From Gymnorhina tibicen (Eukaryota; Chordata; Aves; Passeriformes; Artamidae): a DNA stretch of 64,000 nucleotides. Shown piece by piece: positions 13,101 to 25,100 of this stretch. The translations under genes and the position numbers were made by a program. The stretch is taken from contig VXAZ01001738.1 of the NCBI GenBank assembly GCA_013399875.1, forward strand, positions 62,001 through 126,000, given 5' to 3'. Under the pieces are notes generated by a model, which saw only the letters and a program-made list of their open reading frames with translations, had not been told where the DNA came from and searched no databases. The first letter of the stretch is position 1, and every line of letters starts with the position of its first letter.

Positions 13101-16100
13101 CCTTGTGTGAGTCAGCAGATTCCTAGACCTGCTCATTTTACTTCTGTTTCTCTATTCTGTTCTGTTCTGTCCTGTCCTGGCTGTGGCTCTAGGTACTTAT
13201 CTGCAGGACTTCAGACTTGAGTTAGAAGCACCTTTCAGTGGGCCATACCTTGTGCAATGTCATCAAATGTGTTCAGGTTCACCATCCGTTCTGCTATTTT
13301 AGCAGCCTTTGCAACCTTGCTTAGAGAATCCCCGTGCTGAAGAGAATAGAAAAGAAGAGAAAATGTATTTCCTGTCTGTTTACAGGTACCTCAAATCTCA
13401 TGTGACTGAAAAACTTGAGTCCTTTGATCTTGAATACAGATTAAAAGATGTGTCACACCAGCATCTAATGATATGGTCACTTGAAAAAATGTAATTGTTT
13501 TATTATAAATTTTGCAAGATGCCACCCACAGCTGAGCTGCAGTAACTTCAGTGTTTGTTCCTGATTTAGCTCAATACAGGTACTTACCTGTAGAGGTAGA
13601 TAAGAGTCTTGTCTTTCAAGCTAACTCCTGGCAGGATGAGCTAAAAGGACACATATGATTCCTACCCCATCTCACTGAATAACAGTTCATCAGATTCAGT
13701 GATTAAATTAGAGGGGTTTGATCATGCATGAGCACTCTCTCATCTCCACCTGGAGAGCTCTAAGGTCTTAGGCATTAAGTAAACATCACAGGATTTAGGA
13801 GTCCTTCAGTCAATCAGTGGTTAATTACAACTTGATGCATTCACAAGTCCGTGGACAAGTGGAGAAAAAAGAGCCTAGCAGGGGTTGTTTGTCTGTCAGC
13901 AGGTGGCTGGTTGGTATGCTTATCTGACAAAGCCCTGTGGCTGATCACTACATCTTACTAAACTCCATTCCCAACTATTTTTGTGTGAGTGTGCTCTCTA
14001 AACTCTGTGTGTGTATGTGCGAACCACCAGTGAAATCCAAACTGGATTAATTAGAAAGAAGAACAAGAAGCCTGGGTTCCAGTAGGGGGAAGGACAAAGC
14101 TTGAAAGTCCATAGACTGTGCTGGACCATATAAGGATGATGTCATCACAGCTCTGTGCACTGATGTGAGAATGCCAAAGCATGTATAAGGTGTTCTGAGA
14201 GCTTGCTGCTCCAAGTACCTGAATCCCCATCCACCGCTGCTGCCCCAAAAGCCCCACCAGTGTTTCAAAGCCTTTCATCTTCAAATCCCTGCTAGGGACT
14301 GATGGCTGCCAGCACAGTAAGATTTCCTTCCCAGTGACAACACTGAAAAGAAACATGTCATCCTTGACACAGCTCAGAGGGTGCCCTGAACATGAAAAGA
14401 AAAAGTGAAATGAGTTGACCAAACTACACCACACTGTCACAGTCAGAATTAGGAACATGACCTCAGATTATGTGCGTCCAGCCCTCTGCTTCTTTCCTGG
14501 GCTCTGCAGGCATTCAAGGGAGATTGAGTCTCACTTCAAAGAGCAGGAAACTAAAAGGGCTACACGGAGATGAGAGGACAAAACAGAAAAAGAATTCTAT
14601 GAACTGTTACATTTTTTATAAATCCATAATTTGCTTACACCTCCAGTAATGTGTGCAGTCCTCTTTTCCTATCCTAGAAAATATTAATTAGAACTGGAAA
14701 CCAAGTTCAGAGAAAGGGAGCAGATCAAGGGAGTGGATTCTGCCCCTCTGCTCTGCTGAGACCCACCTGGAGCCCTGCATCCAGCTCTGGGGTCCCAGCA
14801 CAGGAAGGACAGGGACCTGTTGCAGTGAGCCCAGAGGAGGCCACGAATATGATCAGGAGCTGGAGCCCCTCTCCTATGGAGAAAGGCTGAGAGAATTGGG
14901 GTTGTTCAGCCTGGAGAAGAGAAGGCTCTAGGGAGATCTTAAAGCACCTTCCAGTGCCTAAAGAGAACCTACAGGAAATATAGGGAGGGACTATTTATCA
15001 GGAAGTTTAGCGATAGGATGAGGAACACCTGTTTAAAATGAAAGAGGGTAGATTTAGATTAAATATTAGGAACAAATTCTTTAAGGTGAGGGTGGTGAGA
15101 ACACTGGCACAGGTTGTCCAGAGAAGCTGTGGATGCCCTGTCCCTGGAAGTGCTCAAGGCCAGGCTGGATGGGGCTTTGAGCAACCTGTTCTAGTGGAAG
15201 GCATCCCTGCCCATGTCAGGGGAGTTGGAACTAGATAATCTTCAAGGTACCTCCCAACCCAACCACTCTATGAATTTATGATACTATGATTCCATAAAAT
15301 TTTTTTTTGGGGGGGGTTCAATGGAAAAGAGACTATAAATAAAAAAGAAACAAAACAAAAAACCAAAGCAACCTTGTAAATGCAGAAACAATATATTATT
15401 CAATTGATTTTTTCTGCAATGCAGGAAACTCCCCAGATGAATCAAAAAAGCTTTAAGTCAGCTTTTCTGTCAGGTAGCTACGCTGTTAACAACACATCCA
15501 TGACTAACTACATTTTTGACATTATAAGTGGATGAGAGTAAGTTATTTTCTCTTTGTATCCTGTCCTGTTTCAGATTTTATTTATTCTGTATGCTACTGA
15601 AATAAATCTTCTGAGGAAGTGCTAAGCCTAATTTCTCTTTAAAAAAAAAAATCCTATTTGAAACACACTTTTCCACCTTAGGCCAATTCTGAGCTAGCTA
15701 GCCAAATGCAATGAGAGCTCATAGGATAATACATTTGTTTTGTTTATTTCTGTGTAAAAGTTATTTTTAGAACAGCAATAATGTTAATTGAATCATATGT
15801 AAGATGGATAAGGGGCTAATATTTTGAAAACAAATGTCTTGGTCTTGCTCCGTAATTCCTTATCACTAATTGCCTCATATTTGCCTCTCAGCAGCTGGCC
15901 AGTTGCAATGTGGAACTCCCACAAACTGAAGCATGATAAAAAGCTTCTACTGGTGTGTATCTGCATATCCAGATGACAAACCCCACCCTAACATCAATGC
16001 AGTAACTGCTCATACCTCTGGCAATACATATACTGTGACTAGAAGAGCCCTGGTTGGCAAAGAAAGAAGCACAGTACAGGGTTGTTGTCATCTGTTGCCC

Positions 16101-19100
16101 AACCAACACCTGAATGCAAACACCAACTGTAAATCCCAAATAAAGTCCGCCAGCTTGAATCATGTCAAACAGTTATTAAATTCCATAACTGTACTCATCT
16201 GTTCATCTTCACTCCTTGCTTTTAATTCTGACAGACTGCAAACAGAAAACTGAAGACAGGGGAGTTGGGATGGACCCACTTCTAGGGATGACCCAGGAAC
16301 AAGTGAACAATAATGTGAAAGTTAATTGCATTCTAAATTCACCTGTTATATAAAAAATAATAGTATCCTTCCAAGAGCTTCCAAGTGACATTTGTGACCC
16401 TGTGGGCTGTCTCACCAGGCACACCTCAGACAGGGATAATGCTACTATGAGACAGACAAGTGAGACAGGACCTCACATGATTCAGGAACGCACATTTCTC
16501 TGTTAAATACAAATTTTGTTTGGACTTTTTAGGACAACAACCAACCACCTCTGTTTCAGAGGAGATTAGAGACTGTTCCACTGCAGTAAGTTCCACCTTT
16601 AATTTTATTTTTTAATTAATTAAATTTATATTTTCATTTTTATATTCCTAATCGGTTGACATCTATCTGTATTTCTGCTGACACTATCCTTTGCCTTAGT
16701 AATTCTCTCTCTCAGTGTTATCTACTCAGAGTCCCTTCCTACCTTTGCATTAACAGATAAATATGCTAAGATTTTCTAGTGTTGTATATTCAAGCTTTCA
16801 CTTTCTTATGATATTTTCCATATCTATGCAGGTTTGCAATCAATCATCCTTGAAAAGTGGTGATCAAAACCCCATATCCCTGTTCTACTCCTGGAAAGGT
16901 ATCAGCCCACCTTAGATAACATAAATATCTTGTCTGCTATTCATCACAGGGATATTCCTGTTGCGGTTTGTGCCTGCAGTGGCATGGCAAGCCACAGCCT
17001 TCCTGGAGAGCTTTACAGGACATCTTAGGGAGGACAGCTGTGCCATTTCCCGTAGCCCTTTTTGGGTAGATAGCCTGCTCCTGGCTAGCTGTAGTTCCGT
17101 AACACAATGATGATAAAGGAGTAGAGAAGAAGGCTGCCTTGCATGGGGACTGCAGAATGTCTTTATTCCATGCTAACTCCCAAAAGTCTTGAGCCAGCAC
17201 ATGTGCTGGCTCCCAAAGGTAGAGAGCTAGCACACGGCTGGTGCCCCAAATCACAGAGAGGCAGCAGCCCCAAAGCCGAGAGAGGGGCTGGCCGAAAGCA
17301 GAGGGAGCAGCTGCCTCAAGTAGAGAGAGAGAGCACATGGCCTGGAGTCCCTTATCTTGGGGAAGAGAGGGGCAGAGAGAGGGGTGGCACACGAGCAGAG
17401 TTGGGGTAATAGGACCAATGGGAGTGGTTAGAACTTAGGGGCGGGGAAGGGGAGACCACGTGGAGAGGGCAGGCAGGGGTGGAGATAAAGCATGACATAT
17501 TCCAGCAATGTGCTTTCTCTCATAGCCACATCACAGTTAACCAACCAACACAAAGTTTTTTGAGAAATACACTCATGTTTCTCCCTGTCATTACAGACTG
17601 TAAGCCTGCTCCTTACCAAAGACTGTTTTGATACTCCACAATGAAGTCTTCCACTCCACCAGTCCCTCCCAAGCTGTAATAACAACTTTTCTGGTATATC
17701 TAATAATTGCCTAATCGCACTGGTGTATCTAACAATCACACTATAGCAATAGTTTACAGAATTCCAGCTAGATTACCTTTCCTCTACTTTCCTTGTTCAA
17801 GAAAAACATGACTTGCCTTTCATTACAGAAAGAGATGAGATTATTTGGACACAGCCTACCTTTGGTAAATATGTGCTATTTTATTCCATTTCATATTTAA
17901 TCCCCATTCTGCATTTTTTTTCCTCCACATTAAGTCTGTTGCCTCATGTACTGTTAAAAGTCAGACCAATGGTACCATTTTTACCTCTCTTGCATACAAC
18001 ATGTCCTTGTTATGGTCCAATCATGTTGCTTCACCCCTCTTTGCATATATTCATTAAAAATCCTTAATGTCAGTCTTGTGGTTTCATGCCTTGCCATCTC
18101 AGGGTGAGAGAAACAAGCCTGCATCAATTACATTAAGCTCTTTGCATTCTGCTTCTGCCTCAGATACTGTCATTTCTAAGTTCATTCAAGAACATAAGCA
18201 GGGTAATAGATCAGACCAAGCATGTCTCTGGGTCAGGACTGTGGAATCATGGAGTCATTTGGGTTGAAAAAGACCCTTTAAGATCATTGAGTATCCTTCC
18301 CGTAATCAGAGCCATAAACAGATGGTACACGAACAGAAAGAGCAGGACAGGCAGATACAACACTTCTGCCTAGTTATCTCTGCTTCCAGATATTTTCAGC
18401 TCAGAAAATATAATATCATTCCACTTTGGTATTCTGTGTTATCCATGGTCTGTGTACTGCCTTGACTAAAATCTGAGGAAAAGTTCCAAATATTGCATCA
18501 TTGCTATTGGATGTAGCACACCCTTTCCTCTCTAGATCCATTTGAGTGAGAGGCACATGGAGGGATTTCTAGGAGTCCTTCATCACAGTATCCAGTCAGA
18601 TACTTTCTATTATTCCAACTTTTATTCACTCATCCATCTTCTTTATAAAATTCTCACCCTTCCTTCTGTTGAAATCCTTGGTTATCTCCCTTCCTTTCCT
18701 GTTGGCTGCCTCTATCTTCTGCTTTGCTAAACCACATCTTCCTTGTTTCACCAAATTCTTCAGTGCAATGCATAGCTTCATTTTACTTCTTTTCCCCTAG
18801 TGAAAAGTTTCTGCTTAGCTGTCAAGGCTCCCCTCCCCTCTCCTCCTCTCTTTTCTTCTCTGCTTTTGACCACGTTCTTTCTTGTATCACATCCCTTGTC
18901 TCCCAGTTATGTGTTCTTTTGACCTCTTACTCAGTAGCAGCACTGTTTTCTCTCTTTTCATTCATTACATTTTCAAATCTTCATCTGACTCCTACCATCA
19001 TCTTCAGCTGCCGCTCTAGTTCTTGGATCATCTCTTTCATGGCCTCCTACCACAGCAACAGATTCCATCAGAGATCCACCTGTGGTAACAGCCACTCATT

Positions 19101-22100
19101 TTCTGTTCTTCTTTACTTTGGGTTGAATCTGGTGCTAGCTCAGTAGCTATCACAGTTTTTCTTGCTAATACCTAGTCTGAGCAAAACAAAGATGGAAGTT
19201 AATTGTGGTTTCTAGACATTGCACTTTGATCCAAATCAGCCATGTCTCCTGCTTGATGTTCCACCAAGCACAGTTTGTCCTTAAAAAGTATTCAGCTGGA
19301 AAAGCTCTGTTTCAATTAGCATGGTGTAACACTCACAGGTGTGAGTTAAAAGCCCCACAAAATGCGCTTCTCCATTTGCTGACTTCAGGCCAGAAATACA
19401 GATTCTGATGCCATCAATCCTTAATTTCCATAGACCTACATCTGAACAGACATGATGACTGTTGTAAGTCTGATTTGAGCCTTGGAGTACTTCAGGATGC
19501 ATTTTTCCTGTTAATGAGTGAAGAATTCATCAGGTTTTTCATACACTTCAGGTTGGTTGCCCAGCCTCACAGAGCACCTCAATTTGGGACACTGGCTCTG
19601 CATAAAGAAGCTTTTCCTTCCACTTATTTGCTGCATCAACTTTTTGGCTTCCCTTCAAGCCCCTTGGAAAGTGTTAAGAGTGAAAAGCAAGACACCAAAG
19701 GGACAGATATCATGAGTGACTGGATTTCATTTCCCACTGTTGTCAGTGGAGCGGGCAGCAGGTGTTTTACAATATGGTTTCATTGGTAGAATATTTACTT
19801 TATTTTCATTATCAGTTTTTAGCAGTCCACCCTTTAAGTCTGTAATTGTAATGTTGACTTCAGGCTTAATTCTCCGAAACATACTCAGGTGAAAGGTTTA
19901 TTGGTTTTCAGAAGGACTGTGAATTTCCACGGCACAATTCACAGGAAGAAGCCTGTTAGAACATGTTCCCGGTCTGTTTATATTGTAAGGTTAATGCTGG
20001 CACAGTGCTGTTTCGTGGCTAAACAAGCCAAATCCTCTGCAGCTGTATTGGCCATATGGTATGAAAGAGCTAAAGCGAGTTTCAGGAGTCAGCTCTTNTA
20101 GAAGCAAATTATGAACTGATTTCCATGATTCTGTATTATAGTTCTCAGTGTATCTTGCTCCAGTCATCATAGAAATTATTTCAGTTTGCCTTCTAAGTGG
20201 TTTACCTTAGACTGGGGAAGACCTAACCAGCCATTTAAACCATAATAGAAACTTCCTGAACACCTTAAAAAACATTTTGGAACATGAAGAAAATCTTTCA
20301 GGGTTGCCGTATCATCCTATATATTCTACACTCAGTGCTTGAAGTGGGATGATATTTTTACGATGGGGAAACCGTCCCTTTGGTGGAATGAACGATTTCA
20401 TTCCCACAAGGCACTCCTAGGCTACTCCTGACAGAGGAGTCTGGATTAGGAGTCAGGTTCACCCTCTGTCCTGGGTTACAGTGTATTCTATTACCATGAG
20501 CTGTTGAAACCAGGTGTGCCGATGTTCCTTGCCTCCTCTGTCCGGACTATCTCCTGTTAATGGGCCCATCAGTGCCTTGCCCCATGACTCACCATCCCAT
20601 TGTGAGATGCTCTGCCCAGGGGGAAGGAGCCAAGCATTCCCACCTGGATAAAATCTGGGGTTTGGAACAGCGCAAGCAGCCTTACCTACTGGGATCTCAG
20701 AGGACAAGAGCCACACAACCACCACTGGACTTTTCTGAGGAGGACCAGATGTTTTTCTACAAGATCACCACTTCAACTGAACCACTTCAAAGAGAACTGC
20801 AGCCATCACCTGATTGGACTGCTACCACCACCCTGCCCGGCAGGGTGCCAGGTTGTACCCCTGACTCTGTCAGGTTAAACCAGTTTCTCTCTATTATTGT
20901 TTTGTTATATATATATTTATTAGGAAAAAAACCCTGTTATTCCTATTCCTCATATCTTTGCCTGAAAGCCCCTTAATTCCAAATTTATAATAATTCAGAG
21001 GGAAGGGGGTTGTATTTTCCATTCCAAGGGGGGGCTCCTGCCTTCCTCAGCAGACATCTGTCTTTCAAACCAAGACACCCTCACAGCAAGATCACAGCAT
21101 CAGCTCCAGGCATGGCAGGTGTTAGGACACCTGATACTCTCCAAAGCACACCACTTACATATCTGTAATTAGAAAATGTATAAACTGTAATTCTATAAAA
21201 TCATTTAAAATTAAAATTAAAAATAGTGAAAAGTGTTTTACTACAGTGCTTTATTTTTAAATAATCCTAAATTTCATTGCCTTTCAGATCGAAACACTGC
21301 ATGTAAAATCATCATCATTTACAATTCCTTGAAAAATCCCAGGGTGTTTCTACCTATTTAGTTTTTTTATCCCTCACATAATAATAGAAAATGTGACACA
21401 AACACAATGCACAAAAAACAAAAGCTATATATCTCACTTGGAAATCAGGTTTGAAAATAAGATTATGCAAAATCAAAATCCTGTTTTATACAGCACAACA
21501 GAAATCCTGTTTTGGAAATACAATTTCTAGCAAAAACTAATTTTTGCATTTCCTGAAGTTGTTATTTGCCCAGTAAGACAACAAGTTACACAGCCAGCAT
21601 GACTTGCTTTCACCTGACTTACTCTACAGATGCACCCACCACCACTCTGAACAGCCTTTTTGCCCACATTATGAAACATACCTGTAGCTCCACATAGGAT
21701 AACTTTCTACCAGTTTTCTTTTCTTCTTTCTTTACTGCCTGAGGTTTTGTTTTTTCTTTCTCTTTTGCCTTTTCCATTCTCTCAAGTTCCTCCATATAGG
21801 CATCATAGATATACCACTGAGAGACAGATACAGGCGGGATTTATCAGGACCTGATTGTATTCCTGAGAACAGCCATCTACACCATCACAAAAATATGATA
21901 GTCATCATAACAGTACCACTGCTGCTGGAACTGGTTGACCATCTGTCTTCTTGCACAAAAAGTGAAGAGTTGAGGTCTAGGATTTTTAAAGCATGACGAG
22001 GCATGTCTTATTTTCAGAACAAATTACTGCATTGTTAACCATTTCTTTCCTCCAACACTACTTGCTGCTTTGACTCCGTACCTTTATTTTTGCAGGACTT

Positions 22101-25100
22101 TGTGTTTGGCTAATTTACCGGTGTTTAATAGGAAATATGCATTAAACATTTGCTTTATGACATTCCTCATGTGGTGTTGGAAAATGAAATTGTTGTTGCT
22201 CAACACAATTTAAATTTGGACTCCAACTCTGCAGCATATGATCAAATGGAAACTGAGAGCAGTTTTACATCTTCTGCTATGCCACATGCCACACGTCTTA
22301 CTTCAGTAAATCCAAAAGTAACTTCTCTTAAGAATTACTCATTAGTATTGAAATCCTATTGTATCTGAAGCAGGTATATTACTCTCAGAACAAAACAAAA
22401 GGCAATCAGATACATCAGCTTAGGATAGGGAGTATGATTCAAACACAGAATATAGACTAGAACATTGGAATAAAGGTAGCAGTACTCTTTAGGAAAAAAA
22501 CCTGTATTGTGTTGTAAATTTGCAGGCAGAAATCAGATGGACAGATGTTCCTAACATCAGGGAAAGGATGAGAAGATAAGACAAGTACGAGAAGGAGTAG
22601 AACAGAAAAGTTTGGAATAGGAAATTGTGAGCATAACAAAGAATACGAAGGAAAAAAGAGCTGAGGAAAAAAACAGTTTACATAAAAACACTATTTTAGA
22701 CTAACTGAAAATTTCAACAATATAAAAAGAAATCAACAGAAAACTTTTCCTCTTAGTTTTCAAACATTTAATGAAAAATCTTAGTCACAGCCTAATTATC
22801 TGAAAGACCTCTGTTCTAAGTCTCAGGACATCTCACTGTCAGAAAAAAAATGGAAGAAAACTCCAGCTGGAGGGAGGGAAGATCTCAGGCCAATTACTCT
22901 GTAATTTCAGGTTCAGGAATAGAATGGATTACAGTTTTTAACCTGACAGAGATACCTTCACTCGTTTTCCTATCACTTTACTACAACAGCATTTTTTAAG
23001 CTGCTGCCATTACCTTACAGCATCTCCTGGGTGTTCCTCTGCTCACTGGTAACAAAGCAATGTTTTCAATACCAGTTTGATACACTAGTTTGAAACAATG
23101 TTTGTATCTCTGACAAATTACATTTTTACAAATATTTGAGAATTAAACAGCAGAACTGGCTGGGTTCCCTTTCCACTGAAAGCTGCAACGTATTTCATGC
23201 GTGAAATTTCATCCACAATAATTTTTTTTTTTCATTTTTAAGGGATGCAGAAAACATTATACAGTCTTTCATCATGAATAGATAGGCACAGTTCTGCTAC
23301 ATAAAATAGAGCCAAGTCTCTTGCAACAGGTCTTCCATGTTCCTTATGCTGTAGTTCTCATTTGGTTCAGCTTTGGGCTTTAGAAACCTGCTTTTGGGTA
23401 CAGCTAAACTTAGATAAATTAAAACCCAAGCGCTGCACATGCCAAATTCTTAACAATACCCCAAAAGAGAGCTATGTCCCTAGAGGAACCAGTACCTGCA
23501 AGCTGCAGCCCACCTCTTGCTGAATCCAAAACTATTATCACCCCGTGGTTCCTCCATTTCCACTCACTTAAGACTCTCTAAAGCAGACAAGTCAGGGTGG
23601 CTGGCAAAAAATAAACCAGTGAAAAGAATCTAAACCAAGACACTTAACCTTAGAAATATAAACCATGAGCAAGTTCTCCCATTAAGGCAGAAGAGAGGGT
23701 CATACTAGTTTGTTGTCAGATTCAAAACAGAGATCAAAGCCACAGTAAAGGAATTCATTCCACTGCAAAGAATGCAAACACAGTAATTCAGTTTTAACTT
23801 TCTCACACCTCAATTTCCAAAATATATTCTAAAACAACTTTAAAGATAAAAAGGAGATAGGTATACACATACCTGGTTAACATTGGCTGAGAAAGTTTCA
23901 TAAGGTGCAGGGTCGGTTTGATATCCTTTTTCCTGAAAAAACAAAAAGCGTTATGAAGAAGCATAATCTCAACATTGAAGCTCTCTGCAATGACATAGTC
24001 CAGCTGTGGAAACAGTCTGCATGAATAAATTGATATCCAAAAGACTCCTAGAGCACTGCACAACACTACTGATGAACATGCAACTACAGAAAGATTTTGT
24101 TGTACACCAAAAAGAACGTTCACAAGACCTTCTGATTTTTTCCCACGTACTTTAAATATTTCAGTAGTTAATTTTGAAGGAATCCAAATGGTTTTTTTCA
24201 CCTCTACCATTTGAAATGTTCTGGTACCAATTATGGTATCAGTTACGACATCCTACCAAATTTGAAAAGTTTTGTCCTATATATTAAAAAGCCAGTTGGA
24301 TACAACAGTCAGAACAAAAGAGTTGAACAGAATGAAACTTATAAACAATTCATCTGATGCTACTGAAATAATATTTTTACCATCCTTACATCAACATTCT
24401 GAAATAAATTAATATATTTATGTGGAACATTCCTTTAAAAGAACAGCATGTTTTTTCAAAAAGCTGTTTTGTCAGAACATTTTTAAGAAGCACTTAATGC
24501 CTGTAGCATTTCACTGACCTCTGAAATGAAGACATCTCAGAGCTGGAAACTGCACATCCTGTACAGCACATAGCAGTACTATGCAGCTATTTAAGGTCTA
24601 TATTCTGCTTTCAAAGGCAGAATCATACAGAGACACACAAGCTTTTCCCAATAAAATCATTGGGAAGAGAATATACAGATCTGGGAACAAAGAAATAAGA
24701 AATTCCATGGTCTCCACTGGGATTTTTGAATGATATAGAATCTTAGCTCAAACTTCATAGCAAGCACCCCACTGCTGGACAAACTCTCCTGAGATCTTCT
24801 GCCTCCAGCAACACAATAACTCATACATCTCTCTGAGTGCATCATAAAGGCATCTATCTAACTTTAGGTGTAATAGCTGTGAAAAAACAGACAGGCTCTT
24901 TGGGGGAGATACATATACTCTGATTGCAGCAAGGAGAACAAGAGAATTTTCTCTCTGAAACTTGTATCCCTGATGTAGAAAACTCATTTTTGAGCACTCA
25001 GTCAGGAGCCAACATCACCAGGATAGGTCAGTCAGAAGGCCCCATGAAAACATGCTCACAGGGAATGACTGTAGGTTCAGCAAAAAGCTGAGGGAAGGAA

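Larger units (their letters stand above)
13337..21681 (-). other. DNAI1 intron 9
   Basis: 8.3 kb enlarged by repeats: CR1 at 14708-15298, solo LTRs at 16959-17497 and 20467-21077, and a CR1 tail at 18.2 kb. One ambiguous base (N) sits at 20099. The stretch 18500-19150 is T/C-rich on the plus strand and yields long frames without recognisable protein. Confidence 0.85.

Noticed and set aside
14051..14458. 135-codon minus-strand frame in intron 9
   Set aside because: On the DNAI1 strand but between exons 9 and 10, which already join in phase and match human without an insert. No homology recognised.
16937..17438. Three long frames on both strands
   Set aside because: They lie in the GA-rich solo LTR at 16959-17497 and reflect base composition.
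18724..19146. 140-codon plus-strand frame rich in Ser, Phe and Leu
   Set aside because: Pyrimidine-rich stretch; no motif, and antisense to DNAI1.
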